The notes beneath the pieces were generated by a model, which ran no database searches, was not told where the DNA came from, and saw nothing but the letters and a program-made list of their open reading frames with translations. 64,000 nucleotides of DNA from Streptococcus australis (lineage in GTDB: Bacteria > Bacillota > Bacilli > Lactobacillales > Streptococcaceae), in assembly GCF_015553625.1 (NCBI RefSeq), contig NZ_JADNGY010000011.1, positions 1 to 64,000 on the forward strand. The letters run 5' to 3'. The translations under genes were made by a program, and so were the position numbers. Below are positions 39,860-50,596 of the stretch, in pieces; position 1 is the stretch's first letter; every line of letters starts with the position of its first letter.

Positions 39860-39870
39860 TGCGAATTATA
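39860..39870 (+). promoter_or_regulatory. cin-box promoter of comG operon
   Basis: TGCGAATTATA with a T-rich stretch upstream resembles the ComX (sigma X) box TACGAATA. It shares CGAATTATATA with the ssbB promoter at 55170, which supports it. It lies about 20 bp before the comGA start and is the likely late-competence promoter. Confidence 0.65.
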
Positions 39871-39887
39871 TAGTGAAAGGAGGAAAT

Positions 39888-40829
39888 ATGGTTCAAGAAA
39901 TTGCACAATCCATAATTCGAATGGCATCGAATGCCGAAGCTCAGGATATTTATTTTGTTCCTCGAGCATCAGACTATCAGCTCTTTCTAAGGGTTGGGGA
40001 TGAGCGACGCTTTGTCGAGACCTATTCGCAAGAACAAATGGTAGCGGTCATCAGCCATTTTAAGTTTATGGCAGGGATGAATGTGGGGGAAAGGCGCCGG
40101 AGTCAATTGGGATCTTGTGACTATTCTCTAGGGGATAAGGTCTTGTCCTTACGCTTGTCTACTGTGGGAGACTATAGGGGGTATGAGAGTTTGGTCATTC
40201 GCCTGCTCCATAATGAGGACCGAGAGCTCCGTTTCTGGTTTGACCAACTTCAAGAGCTAGAAGAGAAGGTGAGTAAGCGGGGGCTCTACTTATTTGCGGG
40301 TCCAGTCGGATCGGGGAAGACGACACTGATGCATGTCCTGGCCAAGAAAAAATTTTCGGGGCAACAAGTCATGTCGATTGAAGATCCCGTAGAAATTAAG
40401 CAAGAAGAGATGCTACAACTGCAGCTCAATGAAGCGATTGGCATGACCTATGATAGCTTGATTAAACTGTCTCTGCGTCATCGCCCGGATCTCCTCCTCA
40501 TCGGAGAAATTCGTGACACGGAGACAGCTCGTGCAGTTATTCGGGCTAGTCTGACAGGTGTGACGGTCTTTTCTACCATCCATGCCAAGAGCATTCCTGG
40601 GGTCTATGAACGCCTACTGGAGTTGGGGGTGAGTGAGGAGGAGTTACGGATTGTCCTTCAAGGGATCTGTTACCAGCGTTTGATAAAGGGAGGAGGTGTC
40701 ACTGACTTTGCCATCCAAGATTACCAAAACCACTCCAGTCAGCAGTGGAACCAGCAAATGGATGCGCTTTATGAAGCGGGACATATTGAGCTGGATCAGG
40801 CGCAAGCCGAAAAAATTATCGATTGCTAA
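39888..40829 (+). CDS. comGA: Competence pilus assembly ATPase ComGA
   Basis: About 313 residues; the GspE/PilB-type ATPase that drives assembly of the transformation pilus. Walker A is FAGPVGSGKTT, and the Asp and His boxes are seen (VMSIEDPVEI, LLIGEIRDTETARAVIRASL). I choose ATG 39888, giving MVQEIAQSIIRMAS, the usual streptococcal N-terminus, after AAAGGAGG. It is first of seven overlapping comG genes and is likely induced by ComX. Confidence 0.95.
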   Translation: MVQEIAQSIIRMASNAEAQDIYFVPRASDYQLFLRVGDERRFVETYSQEQMVAVISHFKFMAGMNVGERRRSQLGSCDYSLGDKVLSLRLSTVGDYRGYESLVIRLLHNEDRELRFWFDQLQELEEKVSKRGLYLFAGPVGSGKTTLMHVLAKKKFSGQQVMSIEDPVEIKQEEMLQLQLNEAIGMTYDSLIKLSLRHRPDLLLIGEIRDTETARAVIRASLTGVTVFSTIHAKSIPGVYERLLELGVSEEELRIVLQGICYQRLIKGGGVTDFAIQDYQNHSSQQWNQQMDALYEAGHIELDQAQAEKIIDC

Positions 40830-41793
40830 GCAAGAACATGTCATTGAACTCTTTCACAATCTCTACAGCAGTGGCTTTCATCTATCAGAGGTCATCGACT
40901 TTCTTCGGCGCAGTCAATTGGTAGAGGCAGATTTTGTCGAGAGGATGCAGGTCGGACTTGCCAACGGGAAGCCCCTGTCAGCCATTCTCTCTGATCTAGG
41001 TTTCTCCGATCAGGTAACGACTCAATTGGCACTGGCGGAGCAGCATGGAAATGTTACCTTAAGTTTGGAAAAAATCCGTAGCTACTTGGAAAATCTGACC
41101 CAGGTTCGAAAGAAACTAGTTGAGGTGGCGACCTATCCCGTGCTCTTGTTGGGATTTTTGATCTTGATTATGCTGGGGCTGAAAAATTATCTCTTGCCCC
41201 AGTTGGAGAATCAAAATGGGGCGACACGACTGATTAGTATCTTTCCCCAGTATGTTTTGTTAGGGAGTGTGTTGCTGACGATTGGAGTTTTGATGCTCCT
41301 TTTCCTAGGCCGTCGTGCCAAACGGCTGGCCCTGGTTTCATGTTTGGCTAGATTTCCTTTTCTTCGCCCCTTCTTACAGGATTATCTGACCGCTTTTTAT
41401 GCTCGAGAATGGGGAAGTATGATTGCCCAAGGGTTGGAGCTGAATCAAATTTTTCCTGTGATGCAGGGGCAACGTTCCCGTCTCTTTCGAGAGATTGGAC
41501 AGGATTTAGAACGGGCATTGGCTCGTGGCAGGTCTTTTTCTGACCATATTCAGACTTATCCTTTCTTTAAACGAGAGCTGGCCCTCATGATTGAATATGG
41601 GGAGGCCAAGTCCAAGCTCGGTAGTGAGCTGGAAATCTATGCAGACAAGACCTGGGCAGGCTTTTTCCATCGTTTGAACAAGGCCATGAATGTCGTCCAA
41701 CCACTGGTCTTTGTCTTTGTTGCTCTTATGATTGTTTTGCTCTATGCAGCCATGTTGCTGCCAATTTATGAAAATTTGGAGGTTCCTTTATGA
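40771..41793 (+). CDS. comGB: Competence pilus membrane platform ComGB
   Basis: About 340 residues; a GspF/PilC-type polytopic protein, the platform for pilus assembly. Three hydrophobic segments lie at about 130-150, 180-205 and 310-330. The C-terminal stretch is ELALMIEYGEAKSKLGSEL. The start is uncertain because it lies inside comGA; ATG 40771 gives a length close to the pneumococcal protein, with no strong ribosome site seen. ATG 40762 is an alternative. It overlaps comGC by 4 nt. Confidence 0.9.
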   Translation: MKRDILSWIRRKPKKLSIAKQEHVIELFHNLYSSGFHLSEVIDFLRRSQLVEADFVERMQVGLANGKPLSAILSDLGFSDQVTTQLALAEQHGNVTLSLEKIRSYLENLTQVRKKLVEVATYPVLLLGFLILIMLGLKNYLLPQLENQNGATRLISIFPQYVLLGSVLLTIGVLMLLFLGRRAKRLALVSCLARFPFLRPFLQDYLTAFYAREWGSMIAQGLELNQIFPVMQGQRSRLFREIGQDLERALARGRSFSDHIQTYPFFKRELALMIEYGEAKSKLGSELEIYADKTWAGFFHRLNKAMNVVQPLVFVFVALMIVLLYAAMLLPIYENLEVPL

Positions 41794-42107
41794 AATCATT
41801 GCGCACACTCAAGGTAAAAGCTTTTACTCTGATTGAAATGTTAGTTGTTTTGCTCATTATCAGCGTTCTTCTCTTGCTCTTTGTTCCGAACTTGACCAAG
41901 CAGAAAGATTCGGTAACAGATACAGGAAATCGAGCAGTCGTCAAAGTCGTGGAGAGCCAGGCTGAGCTCTATGAACTCAATCATCAGAATGAAAAAGCTA
42001 GTCTTTCTAAGCTTGTCGCAGAAGGACAAATCACTCAAAAACAAGCAGAAGCTTACCGTGCTCACTATGTGAAGAATGCAGGTGATCACCGTGCGGTTGC
42101 AGATTAA
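41790..42107 (+). CDS. comGC: Major competence pseudopilin ComGC
   Basis: A 105-residue type IV-like major pilin. A short basic leader ending in VKA is followed by FTLIEMLVVLLIISVLLLL, the prepilin cleavage and polymerisation motif with Glu5 of the mature protein. PilD/ComC cleaves before Phe. It forms the DNA-uptake pilus fibre. ATG 41790 overlaps the comGB stop (ATGA). Confidence 0.95.
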   Translation: MKSLRTLKVKAFTLIEMLVVLLIISVLLLLFVPNLTKQKDSVTDTGNRAVVKVVESQAELYELNHQNEKASLSKLVAEGQITQKQAEAYRAHYVKNAGDHRAVAD

Positions 42108-42501
42108 AGCTTTCACCCTTCTAGAGAGCTTACTAACTCTAGGTATCGTCAGTCTTCTATGTTGGCTGCTAGCTGGGTCAGTCCATCAAGCCTTTGGGCA
42201 GGTGGAAGAAACATTGTTTTTCTCGGAATTTGAACGGGTCTATCAGGAGACACAAAAGATGAGTATTGCAAAAGAGGAGAGAGCTCTTCTTTCCATCGAC
42301 CACGGTGGGGTTCATAGTCCCTATCAAGAATTACCGCTTCCAAAAGGGGTGGAAGTGGTCAGAGAGAAGCAACTGACCTTTGATCCAGCAGGAGGCAATT
42401 CAAGCCTGACCAAGATTCAATTTCAGACAGAGAAAGAGGTGGTGACTTATCAGTTGGCAATTGGGAATGGAAAAATTAAAAAATCGACGGCTCCCCGCTA
42501 G
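42091..42501 (+). CDS. comGD: Minor pseudopilin ComGD
   Basis: About 136 residues with a prepilin N-terminus (IKAFTLLESLLTLGIVSLL). I choose GTG 42091, which has AGGTGA 5 nt upstream and gives MRLQIKAF, close to the pneumococcal protein; ATG 42076 is a possible longer start. It overlaps comGC by 17 nt and is part of the pilus tip or initiation complex by family. Confidence 0.85.
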   Translation: MRLQIKAFTLLESLLTLGIVSLLCWLLAGSVHQAFGQVEETLFFSEFERVYQETQKMSIAKEERALLSIDHGGVHSPYQELPLPKGVEVVREKQLTFDPAGGNSSLTKIQFQTEKEVVTYQLAIGNGKIKKSTAPR

Positions 42502-42760
42502 TCTTTTGTTAGAAGGACTGATTGCCTTAGCGATGTTTGGTGTCCTCACGACCCTTGTGCTGGGAGAGCTAGGGGACTCGCGACAGCAGCGCTTAGAAGA
42601 GTTGAGACAAGGAGAAGTCTTGCGAGTCGCAAAAATGGCGATCCAGACCAGGCAGGATCAATTGAGCATCAATCAGGTCAGTGTCCAGGTGGAGAGGTCT
42701 GCCAAGTCCTTAAAGGTCTATCATGAAGGAAAGGTTGTGATTGCTGTTGAAAAGAACTAA
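42467..42760 (+). CDS. comGE: Minor pseudopilin ComGE
   Basis: About 97 residues, with a hydrophobic N-terminal segment after LPASLLLEGLIALAMFGV, matching a prepilin helix with Glu. It overlaps comGD by 35 nt. ATG 42467 gives MEKLKNRRLPAS. Assigned from position and pilin-like start; the sequence is poorly conserved across species. Confidence 0.82.
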   Translation: MEKLKNRRLPASLLLEGLIALAMFGVLTTLVLGELGDSRQQRLEELRQGEVLRVAKMAIQTRQDQLSINQVSVQVERSAKSLKVYHEGKVVIAVEKN

Positions 42761-43196
42761 ACTGCCAGCCTTTACTTTACTGGAGGCCTTGGTTGCCCTG
42801 CTCGTCATCAGCGGTGGTTTATTGGTGTTTCAAGGATTGACAAGCCTTTTGCGTCAAGAACTCCAGTACCAAAGTCACATCAAGCAAGAGGAATGGTTGC
42901 TCTTTCAGGACCAGCTGGACATTGAATTGTCTCGTAGCCAATTTGAAGAGGTCAGAGATAACAAATTCTATCTTGTTCAGGATCAAAAACCCATAGCCAT
43001 TGGACTGGCTAAGGGGGGAGATATCCGAAAGACAGATGCGACTGGCCGTGGCTATCAACCGATGATAGATGGAGTTGAATCCGCCAGGATTGAAAAAAGA
43101 GGAGATCTGGTGTCTATTCAACTGCGCTTTGAAGAAGGGTTAGAAAGGGAGGTGGTCTACCGTGTGGTGGAAAAGGATAAAAAAGAAGCAGATTGA
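42741..43196 (+). CDS. comGF: Minor pseudopilin ComGF
   Basis: A 151-residue pilin-like protein with LPAFTLLEALVALLVISG, a classic prepilin motif. The start is TTG 42741, after AAGGAAAGG at 7-8 nt; TTG 42747 is an alternative. It overlaps comGE by 20 nt and comGG by 35 nt. It works with ComGD, GE and GG in competence pilus assembly. Confidence 0.87.
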   Translation: MLLKRTKLPAFTLLEALVALLVISGGLLVFQGLTSLLRQELQYQSHIKQEEWLLFQDQLDIELSRSQFEEVRDNKFYLVQDQKPIAIGLAKGGDIRKTDATGRGYQPMIDGVESARIEKRGDLVSIQLRFEEGLEREVVYRVVEKDKKEAD

Positions 43197-43608
43197 GGCC
43201 GGGATCCTTCTTTATGCCCTTTTTATGTCGGCGGTTTTTAGTCTCTTGCTTCAGTTTTACCTGAACAGACAAGTGGCAGAGAGACGGATCCTCCTTGCTA
43301 GTCAGCACCGGATCCAGGCTTATGCGCAAGCTCAATTGGCGATTGATACTTGGGATCGGGAAGAAAAAACCATAACCTTCTCAACTGGTCGAGTCGATTT
43401 GGAAGAAAAATCGGGCTTTGCCAACGTAACGAGTCACTTACAAGATGGGGGAAGCTATCATTTCACCTTTGCTCTACCTCCTCGTGAAAAGAAAAAAACC
43501 GACAAGAAGGAAAAGGAGAAGCAGGCTCCAGATTCGGCCACAGACCACCCGACCACGACTGAGGAAGAGAAGCCTCAGGCCTTCGAAAAGCATAGCGAAA
43601 ACTCTTAA
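43162..43608 (+). CDS. comGG: Competence protein ComGG
   Basis: A 148-residue protein with one N-terminal hydrophobic helix (about 12-32, EAGILLYALFMSAVFSLLL) and a Lys/Glu/Pro-rich tail from about 100. It is the last comG gene and acts as a minor pseudopilin (GspK position). The start is GTG 43162 after GGGAGGTGG. The charged tail is low complexity and probably disordered. Confidence 0.87.
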   Translation: MWWKRIKKKQIEAGILLYALFMSAVFSLLLQFYLNRQVAERRILLASQHRIQAYAQAQLAIDTWDREEKTITFSTGRVDLEEKSGFANVTSHLQDGGSYHFTFALPPREKKKTDKKEKEKQAPDSATDHPTTTEEEKPQAFEKHSENS

Positions 43609-43639
43609 AATTTGATATGATTAAGAGATGGAGGAAAGC

Positions 43640-44593
43640 ATGAATTTCGAAAAAATTGAGAAAGCCTACGGCTACCTATTAGAGAATACCCAAACTATCC
43701 AAAATGATTTGCAGACCAACTTTTATGATGCTCTAGTTGAGCAGAATGCCATCTATCTGGATGGGCAAACAGAGTTGACTCTAGTGAAGGAAAACAACCA
43801 GCGCCTGAAGGACTTGAACTTAAACAAGGAAGAGTGGCGTCGTTCCTTCCAGTATCTTTTGATGAAGGCTGCCCAAACAGAGCCCCTACAGGCCAATCAC
43901 CAATTTACGCCAGATGGGATTGGATTTCTTCTGGTCTTCCTAGTGGATCAGTTGGCGAGTTCCGATCAAGTAGATGTGCTAGAAATGGGGAGTGGAACAG
44001 GGAACTTGGCCCAAACCTTGATGAACAACTGTCAGCGTTCCTTAGATTATTTGGGCTTGGAAATTGATGATCTCTTGATTGACCTTGCGGCTAGTATGGC
44101 AGAAGTGATGAAGGCGGATGTGAATTTTGCCCAAGGTGATGCCATTCGTCCACAAGTTTTGAAAGAGAGCGATGTGATTATCAGCGATTTACCTGTCGGT
44201 TATTATCCAGATGATGCCATTGCGAGTCGTTACCAGGTCGCTTCCCCTCAGGGCCACACCTATGCCCATCATTTATTGATTGAACAATCGCTAAAATACT
44301 TAAAACCAGGTGGCGTCGCTATTTTTCTAGCTCCGAATGATCTCTTGACGAGCGAGCAGAGTCCTCTGCTGAAACAATGGATGCAGGATCATGCTCAGGT
44401 CTTGGCCATGGTGACCTTGCCAGAGAACCTCTTTCGATCAGCCAATCTAGCAAAAACCATCTTTGTTTTCCGCAAGCAAGAAGAAGCGGTGGTCCAACCA
44501 TTTGTCTATCCTTTGACTGATTTGCAAGACCAGGAAGACCTCATGAAATTCCGTGAAAGTTTTCAAAACTGGAATAAAGAAAGTGAAATTTAA
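43640..44593 (+). CDS. Class I SAM methyltransferase downstream of comG
   Basis: About 317 residues. The SAM motif is VLEMGSGTGNLAQ (about 114-126). DVIISDLPVGYYP (about 179-191) resembles the NPPY-type motif of N6-adenine or related methyltransferases (YtxK family). It is conserved between comGG and ackA in streptococci; the target is unknown. I start at ATG 43640, with GGAGG 5 nt upstream and the usual MNFEKIEKAY start, not the in-frame ATG 43628. Confidence 0.82.
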   Translation: MNFEKIEKAYGYLLENTQTIQNDLQTNFYDALVEQNAIYLDGQTELTLVKENNQRLKDLNLNKEEWRRSFQYLLMKAAQTEPLQANHQFTPDGIGFLLVFLVDQLASSDQVDVLEMGSGTGNLAQTLMNNCQRSLDYLGLEIDDLLIDLAASMAEVMKADVNFAQGDAIRPQVLKESDVIISDLPVGYYPDDAIASRYQVASPQGHTYAHHLLIEQSLKYLKPGGVAIFLAPNDLLTSEQSPLLKQWMQDHAQVLAMVTLPENLFRSANLAKTIFVFRKQEEAVVQPFVYPLTDLQDQEDLMKFRESFQNWNKESEI

Positions 44594-44602
44594 ACAAAAT
44601 TT

Positions 44603-44630
44603 TGCTATAATAGGAGTGAAAACGCTTAAA
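44603..44630 (+). promoter_or_regulatory. ackA promoter with cre-like site
   Basis: An extended -10, TGC then TATAAT (44606-44611), precedes TGAAAACGCTTAAA (44617-44630), one mismatch from the cre consensus. CcpA control of acetate kinase is plausible. No good -35 is seen. Confidence 0.6.
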
Positions 44631-44641
44631 GAGGTAAAAAA

Positions 44642-45838
44642 ATGACGAAAACAATTGCAATTAATGCAGGTAGTTCAAGTTTGAAATGGCAATTATACCA
44701 AATGCCAGAAGAAACAGTTTTGGCAAAAGGGCTCATCGAGAGAATTGGACTTAAAGATTCCATTTCGACAGTAAAATTTGACGGTCGAGCGGAAAAACAG
44801 GTTTTAGATATCGAGAACCACACACAAGCGGTTAAAATCCTTCTCGATGATTTGATTCGTTTCGATATTATTTCTTCCTACGATGAAATCACTGGAGTAG
44901 GGCACCGTGTCGTTGCAGGTGGCGAGTACTTCAAAGAGTCTGCTCTTGTAGATGAAGAAGTCATTCAAAAGGTTGAGGAACTTTCTTTGTTGGCCCCATT
45001 GCACAACCCTGCCAACGCTGCTGGGATCCGTGCCTTTAAAGAATTGTTACCAGATATTACCAGCGTTGTTGTATTTGATACCTCTTTCCATACAACAATG
45101 CCTGAAAAAGCTTATCGTTATCCTCTTCCAACTAAGTACTATACAGAAAACAAGGTTCGTAAATATGGGGCTCACGGGACCAGCCATGAGTATGTAGCCC
45201 ACGAAGCTGCGAAGCTTCTTGGAAAACCAATCGAAGAGTTGAAATTAATCACCTGCCACATTGGGAATGGAGCTTCTATTACAGCGGTAGACAAAGGGAT
45301 TTCTGTCGATACGTCTATGGGCTTCACACCACTTGGTGGCATCATGATGGGAACACGTACAGGGGATATTGACCCTGCTATTATTCCTTACTTGATGGAG
45401 CACACAGAGGACTTCAACAGTCCAGAAGATATTAGTCGTATCTTGAACCGTGAATCTGGTCTTCTAGGGGTGTCTGAGCTTTCTAGTGATATGCGCGATA
45501 TCCACGAAGCCATGCGCAGTGGAAACGACAAGGCACTTTTGGCCAACGACATTTTTGTCGACCGTATTAAGAAATACATCGGTCAATACTTTGCTGTCTT
45601 GAATGGAGCAGACGCCATCATCTTTACAGCTGGTATCGGGGAAAATTCTAAAACGATCCGTGGACAAGTCATTGACGGCTTAACTTGGTTTGGTTGTGAG
45701 CTTGATCCAGAAAAGAATGTCTTTGGTGCAGAAGGCGATATTTCAACAGCGGATGCTAAAGTGAGAGTCTTGGTCATCCCAACGGACGAAGAATTAGTCA
45801 TTGCCCGTGATGTTGAACGCTTTAAAAACAAGGGATAA
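44642..45838 (+). CDS. ackA: Acetate kinase
   Basis: A 398-residue enzyme making ATP and acetate from acetyl phosphate, central to streptococcal overflow metabolism. Family motifs are [12 protein letters not shown] (7-18), [28 protein letters not shown] and GIGENS. The start ATG follows AAAGAGG. It has its own promoter and a terminator. Confidence 0.97.
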   Translation: MTKTIAINAGSSSLKWQLYQMPEETVLAKGLIERIGLKDSISTVKFDGRAEKQVLDIENHTQAVKILLDDLIRFDIISSYDEITGVGHRVVAGGEYFKESALVDEEVIQKVEELSLLAPLHNPANAAGIRAFKELLPDITSVVVFDTSFHTTMPEKAYRYPLPTKYYTENKVRKYGAHGTSHEYVAHEAAKLLGKPIEELKLITCHIGNGASITAVDKGISVDTSMGFTPLGGIMMGTRTGDIDPAIIPYLMEHTEDFNSPEDISRILNRESGLLGVSELSSDMRDIHEAMRSGNDKALLANDIFVDRIKKYIGQYFAVLNGADAIIFTAGIGENSKTIRGQVIDGLTWFGCELDPEKNVFGAEGDISTADAKVRVLVIPTDEELVIARDVERFKNKG

Positions 45839-45865
45839 GACTTTTATTCTAAAAAAACAAGAAAG

Positions 45866-45894
45866 AAGAGGCTGATTCGAAACGCCTCTTTTTT
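45866..45894 (+). terminator. ackA terminator
   Basis: AAGAGGC pairs with GCCTCTT over an 11-nt loop, followed by TTTT. Confidence 0.85.
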
Positions 45895-45918
45895 CTGTTG
45901 TGTGACTTCTGCTTGGGC

Positions 45919-45947
45919 TTGCCCCAGTAGCTCATCTATGCTATACT
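45919..45947 (+). promoter_or_regulatory. Promoter of CPBP protease gene
   Basis: TTGCCC (45919-45924), a 17-bp spacer and TATACT (45942-45947) with an extended TGC. Confidence 0.7.
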
Positions 45948-45978
45948 AGAAAAATAGTTTGATAATCGAGGTAAAATA

Positions 45979-46665
45979 ATGGAAAATTGGATGGAGAAAA
46001 AATGGATTTCAAATGGTCTATGGTTACTAATTGGAATACCGCTATTGTTTGCAACTCAACTACCGATGGTCGCTTTGATCTTGGGGATTGAAAATGCTTG
46101 GTCAAATTGGACGATCAATAGCCTGGTCCTTGGGGTTACCATGCTTCTCGTCTATTTGCTTTGGTGGTTTATGAAATGGAGTCCACTTGATCCACTAGAT
46201 TTTTCACGAATCAAAGGCAGAGATATTGGGCGAAATTTCCTTTATTTTCTCCTGTTGCTGGCAAATAATGCTCTTGGGGTTAACCTTCTTCGACAGTTGG
46301 GAGAGGCGACGACAGCTAACCAAGAGACCATCCAAGGGGTGGCTTCCTTGGCCCCTCAGCTGGCAATGGGTTTGCTCATTGTCGTAGTGGCGCCTTTAGG
46401 AGAAGAAATTATCTGTCGAGCTGTGATTCCTCGCTTGATCTTTAAGGGGCACGAAAAAATTGGTTATTTGGTTGGGGCTCTTGTATTTGCCTATTTACAC
46501 ACACCAAGTAATCTTGGTTCCTGGATCATCTATGGTGGCATGTCCCTCATCTTGACTTGGGTCGCCTACCGCTACAAACGAGTAGAATATTCGATTTTAT
46601 TGCACTTTACCATGAATGCTTTTGCTTTTCTGATAACTGTTCTGGTTTCTTTTCTTCCTGCTTAA
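45979..46665 (+). CDS. CPBP family intramembrane protease
   Basis: A 228-residue protein with about six to seven membrane segments and the Abi/CAAX-protease motifs EEIICR (about 137-142) and FAYLHTPSN, which carry the catalytic Glu and His. In Gram-positive bacteria members are linked to bacteriocin self-immunity or to protein processing; no bacteriocin gene is seen here, so the role is open. It has its own promoter. Confidence 0.85.
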   Translation: MENWMEKKWISNGLWLLIGIPLLFATQLPMVALILGIENAWSNWTINSLVLGVTMLLVYLLWWFMKWSPLDPLDFSRIKGRDIGRNFLYFLLLLANNALGVNLLRQLGEATTANQETIQGVASLAPQLAMGLLIVVVAPLGEEIICRAVIPRLIFKGHEKIGYLVGALVFAYLHTPSNLGSWIIYGGMSLILTWVAYRYKRVEYSILLHFTMNAFAFLITVLVSFLPA

Positions 46666-46669
46666 AATA

Positions 46670-47781
<1,112 letters not shown>

Positions 47782-47797
47782 AGAAAAGAGAAGAGAT

Positions 47798-49102
47798 ATG
47801 ACAGTAGATCTCAGTTGGTTAGCTACTTATCGTTCTTCCGAGCCCCATTTTGGCTTGGAGCGAATGGAAGCCCTGCTGGCCTTGAGGGGAAACCCACACT
47901 TAGCCTGTCCTGTAATCCATCTAGCTGGGACCAATGGAAAAGGATCGACCCTAGCCCATTTACGGTCTTTACTAGAGGCGAAAGGGTTGCGGGTTGGTGT
48001 TTTCTCCTCCCCCTATCTAGTTTCCTTTCATGAGCAAATCAGTATTAATGGGCTTCCCATCTCAGATCAGGATTTAGAAACTTATCTGTCCCTCTATCAG
48101 GACTTACTTGCAAAAAACAGTTCTGATCAGACCTTGCTGGGCTTGACCGAGTTCGAGTTGCTGACCGTCCTGGCTTTTGATTATTTTGCAGCAGAAAAGC
48201 CGGATGTGGTCATTTTGGAAGTGGGCATGGGTGGTCGTCTCGATAGTACCAATGTTTGTCAGCCTATTTTGACAGCCATCACGACGATTGGCTTGGACCA
48301 TGTGGCTCTCTTAGGGCCGGATTTGGCCTCCATTGCTCAAGAGAAGGCGGGAATCATCAAGGAAAAGATTCCGGTCTTGCTAGGCCGGATGGAACTGGAA
48401 GCCCAAGAAGTCATTGTGCAGCGGGCGAACTGCTTATCGGCACCAGTAGAGCTGTTAGGTCAGGACTTTTTAGTTAGCTACCAAGAGTCACTGGCAGACG
48501 GGGAAGTTTTTGGCTATCAGAGCCAGTATCGGGAAGAAATGCAACTAAAGACAGGGCTCTTGGGACTTCATCAAGTCGACAATGCTGGACTGGCCCTGGC
48601 TCTCTGCGATACCTTCTGTCAAGAAAAGGGGCTCTCTTTCTTAAGCCGAGAAGAAATCCTCCAAGCTTGGGAAGGGGTCCAGTGGCCGGGACGCCTAGAG
48701 GTTATTTCGACCCAGCCCCTCATCATTCTAGATGGCGCCCATAATCCGCATGCAGTAGCCCCTCTTGTAGCCACCATAAAAGAACGGTATGGACAGTTGG
48801 ACAAACAAGTCTTGTTTACCTGTATCCAGACTAAGGCGATTGAGGAGATGCTAGAACTATGGAGCGGATTGGAAAAGAGTCAATTAACCTTGACGACCTT
48901 TGAGGATTCACGCGCCTATTCCGTGAGAGACATGCAGGAAATAGCCCATCAAAAAGGCCTGCCTTATCAAGAATGGAAGGTGTTTTTAACCCAATATCTA
49001 GAAAGAAAATTGCAACAATCTGATCTCCTCTTAGTGACGGGATCCTTGTACTTTTTGGCTCAGGTGAGAGCCTTTCTAATCGAAGAAATCAGTAGGAGAT
49101 AA
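47798..49102 (+). CDS. folC: Dihydrofolate/folylpolyglutamate synthase
   Basis: A 434-residue ligase adding glutamate to dihydropteroate and folates. ATP-binding motif [11 protein letters not shown] (about 42-52), [14 protein letters not shown] and VLGRMELEA regions, and LDGAHNPHA near 310 are diagnostic. It is second in the folate operon, 16 nt after folP; sulB in pneumococcus. Confidence 0.94.
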   Translation: MTVDLSWLATYRSSEPHFGLERMEALLALRGNPHLACPVIHLAGTNGKGSTLAHLRSLLEAKGLRVGVFSSPYLVSFHEQISINGLPISDQDLETYLSLYQDLLAKNSSDQTLLGLTEFELLTVLAFDYFAAEKPDVVILEVGMGGRLDSTNVCQPILTAITTIGLDHVALLGPDLASIAQEKAGIIKEKIPVLLGRMELEAQEVIVQRANCLSAPVELLGQDFLVSYQESLADGEVFGYQSQYREEMQLKTGLLGLHQVDNAGLALALCDTFCQEKGLSFLSREEILQAWEGVQWPGRLEVISTQPLIILDGAHNPHAVAPLVATIKERYGQLDKQVLFTCIQTKAIEEMLELWSGLEKSQLTLTTFEDSRAYSVRDMQEIAHQKGLPYQEWKVFLTQYLERKLQQSDLLLVTGSLYFLAQVRAFLIEEISRR

Positions 49103-49103
49103 C

Positions 49104-49658
49104 ATGGATACAAAGAAAATTCAAGAAGCCGTGAAGATGATTATCGACGCAGTCGGTGAAGACGGAAGCCGTGAGGGCTTGCAAGAAACACCAGAACGCA
49201 TTGCCAAGATGTACCAAGAGATTTTTGCAGGTCTCAACCAAACTGCGGAAGTCCACCTATCAAAATCTTTTGAGATTGTGGACAACAATATGGTGGTAGA
49301 AAAGGATATCTTCTTCCACTCGATGTGTGAACACCATTTCTTGCCCTTCTATGGCAAGGTCCACATTGCCTATATCCCAAATGGGCGCGTAGCGGGCCTC
49401 TCTAAGCTAGCTCGGACAGTGGAAGTGTACGCCAAAAAGCCTCAAATCCAGGAGCGCTTGACAGTGGAAATCGCGGATGCCTTGATGGAGTATCTGGGAG
49501 CGCAGGGAGCCCTTGTCTGGGTGGAAGCAGAGCACATGTGCATGAACATGCGTGGGGTACGCAAACCAGGGACAGCTACTGTAACGACAGCAGCGCGTGG
49601 CTTGTTAGAGACAGATAAAGACCTGAAAAACGAAGCCTATAAACTAATGGGACACTAA
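49104..49658 (+). CDS. folE: GTP cyclohydrolase I
   Basis: A 184-residue enzyme converting GTP to dihydroneopterin triphosphate, the first step of folate synthesis. Zinc and active-site motifs are [13 protein letters not shown] (about 73-85) and HMCMNMRGV (about 150-158). It starts 1 nt after the folC stop; sulC in pneumococcus. Confidence 0.96.
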   Translation: MDTKKIQEAVKMIIDAVGEDGSREGLQETPERIAKMYQEIFAGLNQTAEVHLSKSFEIVDNNMVVEKDIFFHSMCEHHFLPFYGKVHIAYIPNGRVAGLSKLARTVEVYAKKPQIQERLTVEIADALMEYLGAQGALVWVEAEHMCMNMRGVRKPGTATVTTAARGLLETDKDLKNEAYKLMGH

Positions 49659-49681
49659 TCCCTAGATAAACTGAGGTGACG

Positions 49682-50500
49682 ATGGTGGATCAATTACGGA
49701 TCAAAGATTTGGAAATTTATGCTTATCATGGTGTGTTTTCCGCTGAAAAGGAATTGGGGCAACGCTTTGTCCTGGATGTCTGTGTCGATTATGAGATGAC
49801 AAAGTCTGCTCGGACGGGCGATTTGACGGCTTCAATCCATTATGGAATCTTAGCAGAGCAACTGACAAATTGGGTTCAAGCTGAGAAAATTGATTTGATT
49901 GAGACAGTAGCTTTTCAGCTTGTGGAGAAGATTTTTGCAACCTATGACTTTGTCAAAAAGGCTCGACTGGAGCTGAAAAAACCTTGGGCGCCAGTTCCTC
50001 TACCTTTGGATACTTGTTCGGTCACGATTGAACGAGAAAAAAGACGAGCCTTTATTGGTCTGGGAACCAATATGGGCGATAAGGGACAACAGTTGGAGAC
50101 GGCTGTATCTAGACTAGAAGAAAAGGGGCTTACGATTCTCCAAACCTCTTCTCAGATTGAGACAGCACCTTGGGGAGGGGTCGAGCAGGATAGCTTCCTC
50201 AACCAAGTCGTAGAGGTCGAAACTTGGTTTACGCCCCAAGACTTGATTGAGACCTTGCTAGGAATCGAACTAGAAATGGGCCGGATTCGTGAGATCAAAT
50301 GGGGACCACGGGTCATCGATTTGGATCTCCTTTATATGGAGGATTTGATCCTCTATAGTCCAGATTTGATTCTCCCTCATCCGTATGTGGCAGAACGGGC
50401 ATTTGTCCTAGAATCCTTGAATGAAATTGCTCCTTACTTTGTGGATCCTGTCCAAAGAAAACAGATCCGACAACTGTGGGAGGCTGTGAAAGAAACATAA
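49682..50500 (+). CDS. folBK: Bifunctional FolB-FolK enzyme (SulD-like)
   Basis: About 272 residues. The N-terminal half (1-120) is dihydroneopterin aldolase ([17 protein letters not shown]). The C-terminal half (122-272) is hydroxymethyl-dihydropterin pyrophosphokinase ([29 protein letters not shown]). This fusion is known as SulD in pneumococcus. ATG 49682 follows GAGGTGA; GTG 49676 lies inside that site. It is last in the operon, followed by a strong terminator. Confidence 0.93.
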   Translation: MVDQLRIKDLEIYAYHGVFSAEKELGQRFVLDVCVDYEMTKSARTGDLTASIHYGILAEQLTNWVQAEKIDLIETVAFQLVEKIFATYDFVKKARLELKKPWAPVPLPLDTCSVTIEREKRRAFIGLGTNMGDKGQQLETAVSRLEEKGLTILQTSSQIETAPWGGVEQDSFLNQVVEVETWFTPQDLIETLLGIELEMGRIREIKWGPRVIDLDLLYMEDLILYSPDLILPHPYVAERAFVLESLNEIAPYFVDPVQRKQIRQLWEAVKET

Positions 50501-50532
50501 GGTAGTTGACCCTTAGGTCAACTACCTTTTTT
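50501..50532 (+). terminator. Folate operon terminator
   Basis: GGTAGTTGACC pairs with GGTCAACTACC, followed by TTTTTT; it starts at the stop codon of folBK. Confidence 0.92.
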
Positions 50533-50535
50533 ACC

Positions 50536-50564
50536 TTGACAGGTTGACTGAGCAGGAGTATACT
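50536..50564 (+). promoter_or_regulatory. Consensus promoter of small membrane protein gene
   Basis: Perfect TTGACA (50536-50541), a 17-bp spacer and TATACT (50559-50564), right after the folate terminator. It suggests active transcription of the 51-residue gene. Confidence 0.85.
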
Positions 50565-50596
50565 ATGCATAAATAGATTAGGGGTAGGTGGGCGTC

